Source of the DNA: Pseudomonadota bacterium
GTDB lineage: Bacteria > Chloroflexota > UBA6077 > JAJPGT01
Assembly: GCA_021325655.1 (NCBI GenBank)
Contig: JAJPGT010000031.1
Coordinates: forward strand, 1 to 64,000
DNA: 64,000 nt
Reading direction: 5' to 3'
Shown here piece by piece: positions 25,733 through 33,553 of the stretch. Position numbers and translations under genes: made by a program. Within the stretch, counting starts at the first letter, position 1; each line of letters opens with the position of its first letter. Below the pieces are notes generated by a model, which saw only the letters and a list, made by a program, of their open reading frames with translations, did not search any database and had not been told where the DNA came from.

Positions 25733-26845
25733 ATGTCACCGCGAAGTCCACGCTTTCCCCAGTTGGCCTGCGTCAACGTCGGAGCGACGGGCAGCGCCGC
25801 TGCCCCATCCGGCCGCGCGTACATCGGCAGCGTCAGTGACGATCCCTACGATATCCGCACCCGGCTCGTCGTCCGGCGAACGCCAGGCCGCTATGCCTTC
25901 ATCGGGACGGAGCTGGTTGCCCTCGCCTCATCCAACTCCGACCCGGAGTATCTTGCACTGATCAACGGCGGCCCGACGCGCGGCCTCAACGAGCGCGGGC
26001 TGGCCTTCACCTGGACGCTGGCGGGGGAGAAGGCCGACCACCGGGCGCCGGAGGGGGCGCTCAGCCCAGCCCGGTTCTGGGAGACGGTCGCCGAATCCTG
26101 CGCTTCCGTGGACGAGGCGCTGGCGCTGATGCCAACCCTGCAGCGCGACTTTAGTGGCTCGCTGATGCTCGCTGATCGCGACGGTAACCTCGCCCTGGTC
26201 GAAGCAGGCCGGCAGGTGTTCCACGTTCGCGAGCGCTACAGCCGCGAGCGGGGCGGCGCGGCGGTCAACGTCAACTGCTGGCTGGCGATGCAGGAGCAGG
26301 CCGGTGACCCGATCTGCGCGCTGGACAACCCGGCAGTGCCGAATCAGTCGCGCTTCGGCCGAGCCTGTGAGCTGCTTGCGCAGCTCGGGCATCGCCTCGA
26401 CCTGGAAGGGATGCGCCGCATCCTGACCGACCACGCCAACTGCGAGCGTTTCGCCGGCGAGAACCCCTGGATTCCCGGGCACGGCTACTCGATCTGCAAT
26501 CACGGCAGCTTGCGCCCCGTGCAACTCGACCTGGCGCACCTCGGCTGGGGCTCGGTGAGTGCCGAGATCATCGATCCGGTCACCGGGGTGTTCTGGTACG
26601 CCTACGGCTGGCCCTGCGGGGAGCCGCCCACCCACGCCGACCAGCTCCTGCAGGAGCGGTCATGGGGCACGTTCATCGGCTTCCCGCTTGACGGGCTGCC
26701 CGCGGGGGAGTACACGACCATCACCGGCGAGCTCACCCCGCTGGCGGCCCGCCAGGTGGGGCGGCTGCGTCCCTGGGGCGCGGCGGGCGAGCACGCCTCA
26801 CAGCCGGAGCCGGCGCTGGCTGGGCGCCAGGCGACTCGGTTGTAG
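25733..26845 (+). CDS. C45-like N-terminal-nucleophile amidase/acyltransferase
   Basis: A 370-residue protein resembling the peptidase C45 and choloylglycine hydrolase side of the Ntn-hydrolase superfamily. C12 in QLACVNVGATGSAA would be the nucleophile exposed by autocleavage, and the stretch RAYIGSVSDDPYDI after it fits the family core. INGGPTRGLNERGLAFTWT and VNVNCWLAMQEQ are further family-like strands, and a catalytic role for NH groups near SNSDPEY is possible. Such enzymes cleave or form amide bonds in penicillin, bile-salt or N-acyl compounds. The ATG at 25733 has TGGAGAACGG before it. Lying between the binding protein and the permeases of an importer, it probably hydrolyses the imported amide. 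Subfamily is uncertain. Confidence 0.65.
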   Translation: MSPRSPRFPQLACVNVGATGSAAAPSGRAYIGSVSDDPYDIRTRLVVRRTPGRYAFIGTELVALASSNSDPEYLALINGGPTRGLNERGLAFTWTLAGEKADHRAPEGALSPARFWETVAESCASVDEALALMPTLQRDFSGSLMLADRDGNLALVEAGRQVFHVRERYSRERGGAAVNVNCWLAMQEQAGDPICALDNPAVPNQSRFGRACELLAQLGHRLDLEGMRRILTDHANCERFAGENPWIPGHGYSICNHGSLRPVQLDLAHLGWGSVSAEIIDPVTGVFWYAYGWPCGEPPTHADQLLQERSWGTFIGFPLDGLPAGEYTTITGELTPLAARQVGRLRPWGAAGEHASQPEPALAGRQATRL

Positions 26846-26896
26846 CGCCGGCCAGCCAGGTAGTCACCGAGACGGGGGGCGAGAGAGCGGGCGACG

Positions 26897-27907
26897 ATGC
26901 GCTTTCTGAAATACTCGGCCAAACGGCTGGCGCTGGTGGTTCCGCAGCTCCTGGCGGTGTCGATCATCGTCTTCTTCCTGGTCCGGTTGCTGCCCGGCGA
27001 CCCGGCGTTCCTGATCGCTGGGCAATTCGCCACCAAGGAGCGCATCGCCGACGTCCGGGCGCAGCTCGGCCTCGACAAGCCGCTCTACGAGCAGTACCTG
27101 ATCTACATGCGGAACGTCCTGCACGGCGACTTCGGGACCTCCTGGCGCTCCTCGAAGCCGGTGGTGAAGGACATCGCGCAGCGGCTGCCGGGGACGATCG
27201 AGCTGGTGGTGCTATCGGCGCTGCTGTCGATCCTGATCGGCGTCCCGATCGGCGTGCTGTCGGCGGTGCGCGGCAAGGGCCTCGCCAACAAAGCCCTGTT
27301 CGTCTATGGGATGCTCGCCGGGTCGATCCCCGACTTCTGGCTGGGGCTCATCTTCATCTTCGTCTTCTTCTCGCTGCTCCAGTGGCTCCCGGGCCCGATC
27401 GGCCAGCTCGATCCCACCGTCGAGACGCCGCCGACAGTCACCGGGATGATCGTGGTCGACGCGGCCCTGGCCCGCGATTGGGAGGCGTTTCGGTCCGCGG
27501 TGCTCCACCTGGCGCTGCCGGTCGCCACGCTCACCGTGGTGTACATGAGCCTGATCATCAAGAACGTCCGCTCCACTGTGGAGGAGATGATCAAGTCGGA
27601 GTTCGTCGAGCACGCCCGGGCGCTCGGGCTGTCGCCGCTGACGCGGCTGCGCTACGCGCTGCAGAACTCCCTGCCGCCCGTGGTGACGGTGGTGGGCATC
27701 CTGGTCTGGTTCCTCCTCGGCGGGGCAGTGCTGGTGGAGACGGTGTTTGCCTGGGGCGGGCTGGGCCAGTACGCGGTCGAGGCGGTAGTCAACTCCGACT
27801 ACGCTCCGCTACAGGCGTTCGTCCTGCTGGCAGCGGTGTTCACGATGCTCGTGTTTTTGCTGGTCGACCTGGCGTACTTCATGGTCGATCCGCGCATTCG
27901 CGGCTGA
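26897..27907 (+). CDS. ABC peptide transporter permease, DppB type
   Basis: A 336-residue permease. The opening (MRFLKYSAKRLALVVPQLLA) and LLPGDPAFLI are typical of DppB, and SVRGKGLANKALFVYGM-type loops and the EAA motif (VEHARALGLSPLTRLRYAL) are present. It follows the amidase gene by 51 bases with GGGGGGCGAGAG upstream of the ATG. It forms the channel with the next gene product, which overlaps nothing but starts only 5 bases after its stop. Confidence 0.94.
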   Translation: MRFLKYSAKRLALVVPQLLAVSIIVFFLVRLLPGDPAFLIAGQFATKERIADVRAQLGLDKPLYEQYLIYMRNVLHGDFGTSWRSSKPVVKDIAQRLPGTIELVVLSALLSILIGVPIGVLSAVRGKGLANKALFVYGMLAGSIPDFWLGLIFIFVFFSLLQWLPGPIGQLDPTVETPPTVTGMIVVDAALARDWEAFRSAVLHLALPVATLTVVYMSLIIKNVRSTVEEMIKSEFVEHARALGLSPLTRLRYALQNSLPPVVTVVGILVWFLLGGAVLVETVFAWGGLGQYAVEAVVNSDYAPLQAFVLLAAVFTMLVFLLVDLAYFMVDPRIRG

Positions 27908-27912
27908 GCGCC

Positions 27913-28839
27913 ATGGTGACCGATCTGCCCGCTGATCTCCCCCGCCCGGGTCGCTGGCGGGCGCTGGCCGGCGGCCTGGCCGAGGAGCTGTGTAACCTCT
28001 TCGTCTTTGCCCGCTCCAGTCCCGGCTTCCTGTTCGGCCTGGTGGTGGTCGTGGTGACGCTCTTCCTGGCGCTCTTTGGTCCGCTGGTCGCCCCCTATAA
28101 CCCCGAGCGAGCGCTGCCCGGCAGCGGGCTGCTCCCCCCCAGCCTGGCCCATCCAATGGGGACGGATGTGTCGGGGATCGATATCTTCTCGCGGGTCATC
28201 TCGGCGCCGCGCGTCGACCTGACGATCGCGCTCGTCTCGACCGCGATCGCCTTCGTCGGCGGAGTGGTGCTCGGGGTGATCTCCGGGTTCTTCGCCGGCA
28301 GCCGCGGCTTCTGGCGTATCGCTAGCGAGGGGATCATGCGCGCCGCCGACGTCTTCCAGGCGTTCCCGGTGTTCGTGTTCGCGCTGGCGCTGGTCGGCTT
28401 CCGTGGCCCGGGCGTCTCGAACGTGATCATCGCCCTCGCGTTCCTGAACATCCCCTTCTTCCTGCGGGTCACCCGGGGCGCGGTGCTCCAGGTGCGGGAG
28501 CGCCCGTTCGCCGAGGCGGCGCGCTGTGTCGGCAACTCGGAGCTGCGGGTAGCGTTCGTGCACGTGATGCCGAACGCGCTCACCCCGGCGCTCGCCAACA
28601 TCTCCCCGGGCATCGGCTTTTCGATTCTGCTGACCTCGGGGCTCAGCTTCGTCGGCGCCGGGGTGCCCAAGCCGACGCCGGAATGGGGCTCGATGATCGC
28701 GATCGGCGCCCCGAACATGATGACCGGCCAATGGTGGACGGCGCTGTTCCCGGGCCTGGCGCTGGGGATCACCGTGCTCGGCTACGCCCTGGTCGGCGAT
28801 GGCCTGCGCTACTACCTGGACCCGACGAAGAGGAGGTAG
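27913..28839 (+). CDS. ABC peptide transporter permease, DppC type
   Basis: A 308-residue partner permease. The start ATG at 27913 lies 5 bases after the dppB-type stop, indicating coupling. HPMGTDVSGIDIFSRVISAPRVD is the DppC signature. The EAA loop is EAARCVGNSELRVAFVHVMP, and the end VGAGVPKPTPEWGSMI is conserved. Charged cytoplasmic residues precede the first helix (FLFGLVVVVVTLFLALFGP). The two ATPase genes follow directly. Confidence 0.94.
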   Translation: MVTDLPADLPRPGRWRALAGGLAEELCNLFVFARSSPGFLFGLVVVVVTLFLALFGPLVAPYNPERALPGSGLLPPSLAHPMGTDVSGIDIFSRVISAPRVDLTIALVSTAIAFVGGVVLGVISGFFAGSRGFWRIASEGIMRAADVFQAFPVFVFALALVGFRGPGVSNVIIALAFLNIPFFLRVTRGAVLQVRERPFAEAARCVGNSELRVAFVHVMPNALTPALANISPGIGFSILLTSGLSFVGAGVPKPTPEWGSMIAIGAPNMMTGQWWTALFPGLALGITVLGYALVGDGLRYYLDPTKRR

Positions 28840-28840
28840 C

Positions 28841-29824
28841 GTGCCGGCGCTGCTGGAGGTCCGAGATCTCCGCGTCGAGTACCACCGGGCGAGCGGGCCG
28901 GTCGTGGTGCTCAACGGTGTCGGGCTGACGCTCCAGCCAGGCGAGTCGCTGGGGGTGGTGGGCGAATCGGGAGCCGGCAAGTCGGTGCTGGCGCGGACCA
29001 TCCTCGGGCTGCTGCAGCCGCCCTGGCGCATCGTCGGCGGCAGCATCATCTTCCAGGGGCAGGACCTACTCCAGCGGTCGGAACGGGAGCTGGCGCGCAT
29101 TCGCGGCCGCGAGATCGCGCTGACCACTCCGGAGCCGCGCAAGCACCTCAACCCGGTGCGGACGATCGGGGACTCGCTCGCAGACGTGGTGCAGGCGCAC
29201 AGCCGCGTCTCGCGGCGCGAGGCGTACGCGCGGGCGGTGGCGCTGCTGACGGCGGTCGGCATCCCCGATCCGGGGCTGCGGCTGAAGTCGTACCCGCACG
29301 AGCTGAGCGGCGGGATGTGCCAGCGCGTGATCATCGCGATGGGTCTGGCCCATTCGCCCAAGCTGCTGCTGGCCGACGAGCCGACCGCCGGACTGGACGT
29401 GACGATCTCGCGCCAGATCCTGGACCTGATGCACGAGCTGGTCAACGGCTTCAGCTCCTCGCTCCTGCTCGTCTCGCGCGATCTCGGCGTGGTGGCGCAC
29501 TATTGCCAGCGGGTAGCAGTGATGTACGCTGGGCAGATCGTCGAAGTGGCGGACGTGCCGACCTTCTTCGCCAAGGCGACGCATCCCTACAGCCGCCGCC
29601 TGCTGCGGGCCGCGGCCGCGGCGCGCGACGAGCGGCGCGGGGTGAGCGCGGCGATGGGCGAGCGGGCGATCGGCGGTGACACGGAGTGTGCCTACGTGCC
29701 ACGCTGCCCGCTGGCGGTGGAGGCGTGCCGGCAGCAGCGGCCGGCGCTGGAGCCGCTCCGTGATGGGCATCGAGTCCGCTGCATCCGCGCGGCGGAGATC
29801 GCCTCCGGCGCGGTGGAGGTCTGA
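28841..29824 (+). CDS. ABC peptide transporter ATPase, DppD type, with degenerate Q- and H-loops
   Basis: A 327-residue DppD/OppD-type ATPase with the C-terminal oligopeptide extension (CAYVPRCPLAVEACRQQRP). Walker A is GESGAGKS (41-48), signature LSGGM (155-159), Walker B LLLADEP with catalytic E180. Two key residues differ from the family: the Q-loop glutamine (usually FQDP) is P97 in LTTPEPRKHLNP, and the switch histidine (usually THD) is R213 in LLLVSRDLGVV. These changes suggest that one of the two ATP sites is weak, with the other completed by DppF. The GTG start at 28841 has AGGAGGT ahead of it. Confidence 0.93.
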   Translation: MPALLEVRDLRVEYHRASGPVVVLNGVGLTLQPGESLGVVGESGAGKSVLARTILGLLQPPWRIVGGSIIFQGQDLLQRSERELARIRGREIALTTPEPRKHLNPVRTIGDSLADVVQAHSRVSRREAYARAVALLTAVGIPDPGLRLKSYPHELSGGMCQRVIIAMGLAHSPKLLLADEPTAGLDVTISRQILDLMHELVNGFSSSLLLVSRDLGVVAHYCQRVAVMYAGQIVEVADVPTFFAKATHPYSRRLLRAAAAARDERRGVSAAMGERAIGGDTECAYVPRCPLAVEACRQQRPALEPLRDGHRVRCIRAAEIASGAVEV

Positions 29825-30858
29825 TGGGCGAGCCGCTGCTGGAGGTGCGCCACCTCGTCAAATACTTCCCGGTCGACCGGCACCGGGCGGTCAAGGCGGT
29901 CAACGACGTCTCGTTTCACATCGACCGCGGCGAAGCGCTGGCGCTGGTGGGCGAGAGTGGCTCCGGCAAGACCACCGCCGGCCGCTGCGTCCTGCGGCTG
30001 ATCGACCCGACGTCCGGGACGATCATCTTCCAGGGGCGGGACATCACCGCGATGTCCCAGGCCGAGTTTCGTGCGCTGCGGCCCCACATCCAGATGGTGT
30101 TCCAGGAGCCTTTCGACTCGCTCAACCCCCGGATGCCGATTGGGGCGATCCTGGACGAGCCGTTGATGCTCGCCAACCGTCTCACCCCAGCTCAGCGCCA
30201 GCGGCGGGTGCGGGAGCTGGTCGAGATGGTCCGGCTGGGGCCGTCCTGCCTCCGTAAGTACCCCCATCAGCTCAGTGGTGGCGAGCAGCAGCGCGTGGGG
30301 ATCGCCCGGGCGATCGCGACCCAGCCCGACCTGATCGTGCTGGATGAGCCCACCTCGGCGCTCGACGTCTCGGTCCGGGCGGAGATCCTGGACCTGCTCA
30401 CCGACTTGCAGCAGCAGCTCGGGCTGGCCTACCTGTTCATCTCGCACGACCTGACCGCGGTGCGCCGGGTCTGCCAGCGGGTGGCGATCATGTACCTGGG
30501 CAAGATCGTCGAGGTCGGCCGGGCGGAGGAGATCTTCGCCCGGCCGCTCCATCCCTACAGCCGAGCGCTGCTCTCCTCGGTGCTGTACCCGGACCCGAAC
30601 GTAAAGCTCGACCGCTTCCTGCTGAAGGGGGAAATCCCCAGCCCGATCAACCTGCCATCGGGCTGCCACCTGTATGCTCGCTGTCCCTGGGCCCGCCCCA
30701 TGTGCAACCAGGCCTACCCGCCGCTGGAGGAGCTCCTGCCCGGGCGGCCAGTGGCCTGCTTCCGCGCCCGCGAGGAGAACGGCCTGGTGGCCGACCTCCA
30801 GCTCACTCCGGCCGGGGAGAGCGGACCGGCGGCGCGGCCGCTCGGAGACGACTGCTAG
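29824..30858 (+). CDS. ABC peptide transporter ATPase, DppF type
   Basis: A 344-residue partner ATPase with all standard motifs: Walker A GESGSGKTT, Q-loop MVFQEPFDSLNPRM, signature LSGGEQQRVGIARAIA, Walker B LIVLDEPTSALD and switch histidine in LFISHDL. The C-terminal extension (HLYARCPWARPMCNQAYP) is typical for peptide systems. Its ATG at 29824 overlaps the TGA of the DppD gene by one base. It should supply the functional catalytic site of the pair. The LLM oxidoreductase gene follows 27 bases later. Confidence 0.95.
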   Translation: MGEPLLEVRHLVKYFPVDRHRAVKAVNDVSFHIDRGEALALVGESGSGKTTAGRCVLRLIDPTSGTIIFQGRDITAMSQAEFRALRPHIQMVFQEPFDSLNPRMPIGAILDEPLMLANRLTPAQRQRRVRELVEMVRLGPSCLRKYPHQLSGGEQQRVGIARAIATQPDLIVLDEPTSALDVSVRAEILDLLTDLQQQLGLAYLFISHDLTAVRRVCQRVAIMYLGKIVEVGRAEEIFARPLHPYSRALLSSVLYPDPNVKLDRFLLKGEIPSPINLPSGCHLYARCPWARPMCNQAYPPLEELLPGRPVACFRAREENGLVADLQLTPAGESGPAARPLGDDC

Positions 30859-30885
30859 TCCGCCCAACGGCGGGAGGGAGCTGCG

Positions 30886-31818
30886 ATGCGCATCGGGATT
30901 CACCTCGCCAACTGGGGGCCCTGGGCCAGCCCGGCGGCCATCGCCGCGCTCGCGCAGCGGGCCGAAGCGCTCGGCTTCGATTCCGTCTGGGTCAGCGATC
31001 ATGTCGTTGCCCCGGTCGCGTCCGCGTCCAGCTATCCCTATCGCCCGCAGAGCGGCCTTACCCCGGATCGTGCCGCCACCCACTATGAGCCGCTCGTCAC
31101 GCTCGCCTACGTGGCCGGGCTGACGCAGCGGGTGCGGCTCGGCACCAGCGTGCTGATTGTCCCGCTCCGTAACCCAGTCTACACCGCCAAGCTGATCGCC
31201 ACGCTCGACGCGCTGTCGGGTGGGCGGGTGATCCTCGGGGTGGGAGTGGGCTGGCTGGCGGAGGAGTTCCGGGCGCTGGAGGCAGCGCCATTCGCGCAGC
31301 GCGGCGCGGTGCTGGAGGAATACCTGCGGCTGTACCAGGCGCTCTGGAGCGACGACGTGACCACCTTCGCCGGCGCCTACTACCGGCTGGACCCAGTCCG
31401 CGCCTACCCCAAGCCCATCCAGCAGCCGCGCCCACCGCTCTGGTTCGGTGGCCACAGCCGCCCCGCGCTCCGCCGGGCGGTGCGCTACGGCGAGGGCTGG
31501 CACCCGGTCCGCATCAGCCCGGCGACGCTGCGCGAGGCGATGGGCGAGCTGCGCCGGTTTGCGGAGGAGCAGCAGCGCGACCTCGCCGGCTTCGCGGTCG
31601 CGGTGCGCTGCGACATCGGGATCGGGCTGCCTGCGGACAACGCCCAGGATTGGCAGCTCTTCGGCCCCGCCGACGTAGTGGCCGAGCAGCTTGCGCGCTA
31701 CCAGGAGGCGGGCTGCACCGATCTGATGGCCGAGCTGCACCCGCGCGAGACGACCGCGCAGATGCTGGAGGCGATGGAGCGTCTGGCCGAGGTCGCGCAG
31801 CCGGTGGCGGGTCAGTAG
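30886..31818 (+). CDS. LLM-class (F420-type) flavin-dependent oxidoreductase
   Basis: A 310-residue luciferase-like TIM-barrel enzyme. IGIHLANWGPWASP starts the barrel, and LGTSVLIVPLRNPVYTAKLIATLD with GGRVILGVGVGWLAEEF are the family hallmarks of TIGR03619-like F420-dependent members. WFGGHSRPALRRAVRYGEGW closes the barrel. The cofactor (F420H2 or FMN) cannot be fixed by sequence alone. The gene lies inside the peptide import operon, so it probably oxidises or reduces a product of the hydrolases. GGGAGGGAGC is an excellent ribosome site. Confidence 0.9.
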   Translation: MRIGIHLANWGPWASPAAIAALAQRAEALGFDSVWVSDHVVAPVASASSYPYRPQSGLTPDRAATHYEPLVTLAYVAGLTQRVRLGTSVLIVPLRNPVYTAKLIATLDALSGGRVILGVGVGWLAEEFRALEAAPFAQRGAVLEEYLRLYQALWSDDVTTFAGAYYRLDPVRAYPKPIQQPRPPLWFGGHSRPALRRAVRYGEGWHPVRISPATLREAMGELRRFAEEQQRDLAGFAVAVRCDIGIGLPADNAQDWQLFGPADVVAEQLARYQEAGCTDLMAELHPRETTAQMLEAMERLAEVAQPVAGQ

Positions 31819-31852
31819 GGCAGGGCCTGGACTTCTGGACGGAGGCAGCGGC

Positions 31853-33520
31853 GTGGCGGCGACTGACGTGCGGATCGAGCTCGACCTGAAAGTTCCGATG
31901 CGCGACGGGGTCCTGCTGTCGGCGGACGTCTACCGGCCGCTCAGCGTGGAGCGGGTGCCGGCCGTGCTGTGCCGGACGATCTACGACAACCAGGAGCCGC
32001 GCTACGTAGAGTGGGCCTACCGCTTCGCCCAGGCCGGCTATGCCGCCGTCATTCAGGACTGCCGTGGCCGCTACGACTCGGAGGGCGTCTGGACCCCGTA
32101 TCTCTGCGAGATCGAAGACGGGTTCGACACCCAGCAGTGGCTCGGGGCGCAGCCGTGGTGCGACGGGCAGATTGGGACCTTCGGCATCTCCTATCTCGGC
32201 TTTACCCAGATCCTGCCCGCGCCACTGCGAAGCCCCCACACGAAGGCGCTGGTCCCGATCGCCAACCAGGAGGACAACTACGGGCTGATCTACTGCGATG
32301 GCGGCGCGCTCCAGTTGCAGACCGCGATGCACTTCGGCTGGATTGGTGGCCGCACCTGCCAGACCCAGAGCTGGCAGCTCGTCGACCGGGCGCGGCTGTA
32401 CGCGCGCCTGCCGCTGCTGTCCGCGTTGGACGTCATCGACCGGCCGATCTACCGCACCTTCCTCCAGCACCCGACGTTCGACGAGTACTGGAAGTCCTAC
32501 ACGCTCAAGGGCAAATACGAGCAGGTGCAGGCGCCAGCGCTGTTCATCACTGGCTGGTACGACAACCTGGTCCACGAGGTGTTCAAGACGTTCCGCGGCT
32601 GGAGGCACGAGGCCGGCACGGAGGCGGCGCGGGCGCAGACGAAGCTGCTGGTGGGGCCGTGGACGCATACGCTCATCGGGAGCGCGGAGCACTTCGGCGA
32701 CGTCGACTTCGGCCCAGGAGCGGCGGTAGACCTTCCGGCTCTGCATCTGCGCTGGTACGACCAGCGGCTCAAGGGAATCGACACCGGGATCGACCAGGAG
32801 GGCCCGGTTCGGCTGTTCGTCATGGGCGCCAACACCTGGCGCACGGAGCAGGAGTGGCCGCTGGCCCGCACCCGGTACACTCGCTACTACCTGCACAGCC
32901 GGGGCAGAGCCAACTCGCTGTTCGGCGACGGCGTGCTCAGTCCCACCCCGCCCGATGACGAGCCGGCCGACATCTTCTGGTACGACCCGCGCGATCCGGT
33001 TCCCACGCTCGGCGGCCAGAGCCTGCTGCTGGAGGACTCCGGCCCGCGCGACCGGCGTCCGGTGGAGCGCCGCGACGACGTGCTCGTCTACACCACCCCG
33101 CCGCTGGCCGAGGACGTCGAGGTGACCGGCCCGGTGAGCGTCACCCTGTACGCCGAGTCCAGCGCGCCCGACACCGACTTCACCGCGACCCTGGTGGACG
33201 TGCATCCGAACGGCAAGGCGATCCACCTGTGCGAAGGCATTGTGCGCGCTCGCTTCCGCGACTCGCTGGAGCACCCGGCCCCGATCGAACCGGGACAGGT
33301 GTACGAATACACGCTCTCGCTCTGGGAGACGAGCAATCGTTTCCTGGCAGGACACCGGATCCGGCTGGAGGTTTCGAGCAGCAACTTTCCACGCTTCAGC
33401 CGTAACCTGAACACGGGCGAGGACCAGGCGACATCCACCCGAATGGAGGTGGCTCAGCAGACCGTGCTGCACACCGGCCGGTTTCCCTCCTTCGTCCTGC
33501 TACCAATCATCCCTACGTGA
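31853..33520 (+). CDS. CocE/NonD-family alpha/beta hydrolase
   Basis: A 555-residue hydrolase with the three-part CocE layout: an N-terminal alpha/beta hydrolase core (from VPMRDGVLLSADVYRP), a helical cap and a C-terminal jelly-roll (from about VEVTGPVSVTLY). The nucleophile is S113 in FGISYLG; Asp and His candidates lie in FITGWYDN and VGPWTHT. These enzymes cleave esters (cocaine esterase), X-prolyl peptides or glutaryl amides. No signal peptide, so cytoplasmic. The GTG at 31853 follows GGAGGCAGCGGC. In this operon it likely processes the imported compound further. Confidence 0.9.
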   Translation: MAATDVRIELDLKVPMRDGVLLSADVYRPLSVERVPAVLCRTIYDNQEPRYVEWAYRFAQAGYAAVIQDCRGRYDSEGVWTPYLCEIEDGFDTQQWLGAQPWCDGQIGTFGISYLGFTQILPAPLRSPHTKALVPIANQEDNYGLIYCDGGALQLQTAMHFGWIGGRTCQTQSWQLVDRARLYARLPLLSALDVIDRPIYRTFLQHPTFDEYWKSYTLKGKYEQVQAPALFITGWYDNLVHEVFKTFRGWRHEAGTEAARAQTKLLVGPWTHTLIGSAEHFGDVDFGPGAAVDLPALHLRWYDQRLKGIDTGIDQEGPVRLFVMGANTWRTEQEWPLARTRYTRYYLHSRGRANSLFGDGVLSPTPPDDEPADIFWYDPRDPVPTLGGQSLLLEDSGPRDRRPVERRDDVLVYTTPPLAEDVEVTGPVSVTLYAESSAPDTDFTATLVDVHPNGKAIHLCEGIVRARFRDSLEHPAPIEPGQVYEYTLSLWETSNRFLAGHRIRLEVSSSNFPRFSRNLNTGEDQATSTRMEVAQQTVLHTGRFPSFVLLPIIPT

Positions 33521-33553
33521 GCGGCTGGGTGTCCCACACACCGGAGGGGCGAC

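Noticed and set aside
29692-31740. 682-codon minus-strand frame over dppD, dppF and the LLM gene
   Set aside because: Composition typical of a shadow; the plus strand has strong motifs throughout.
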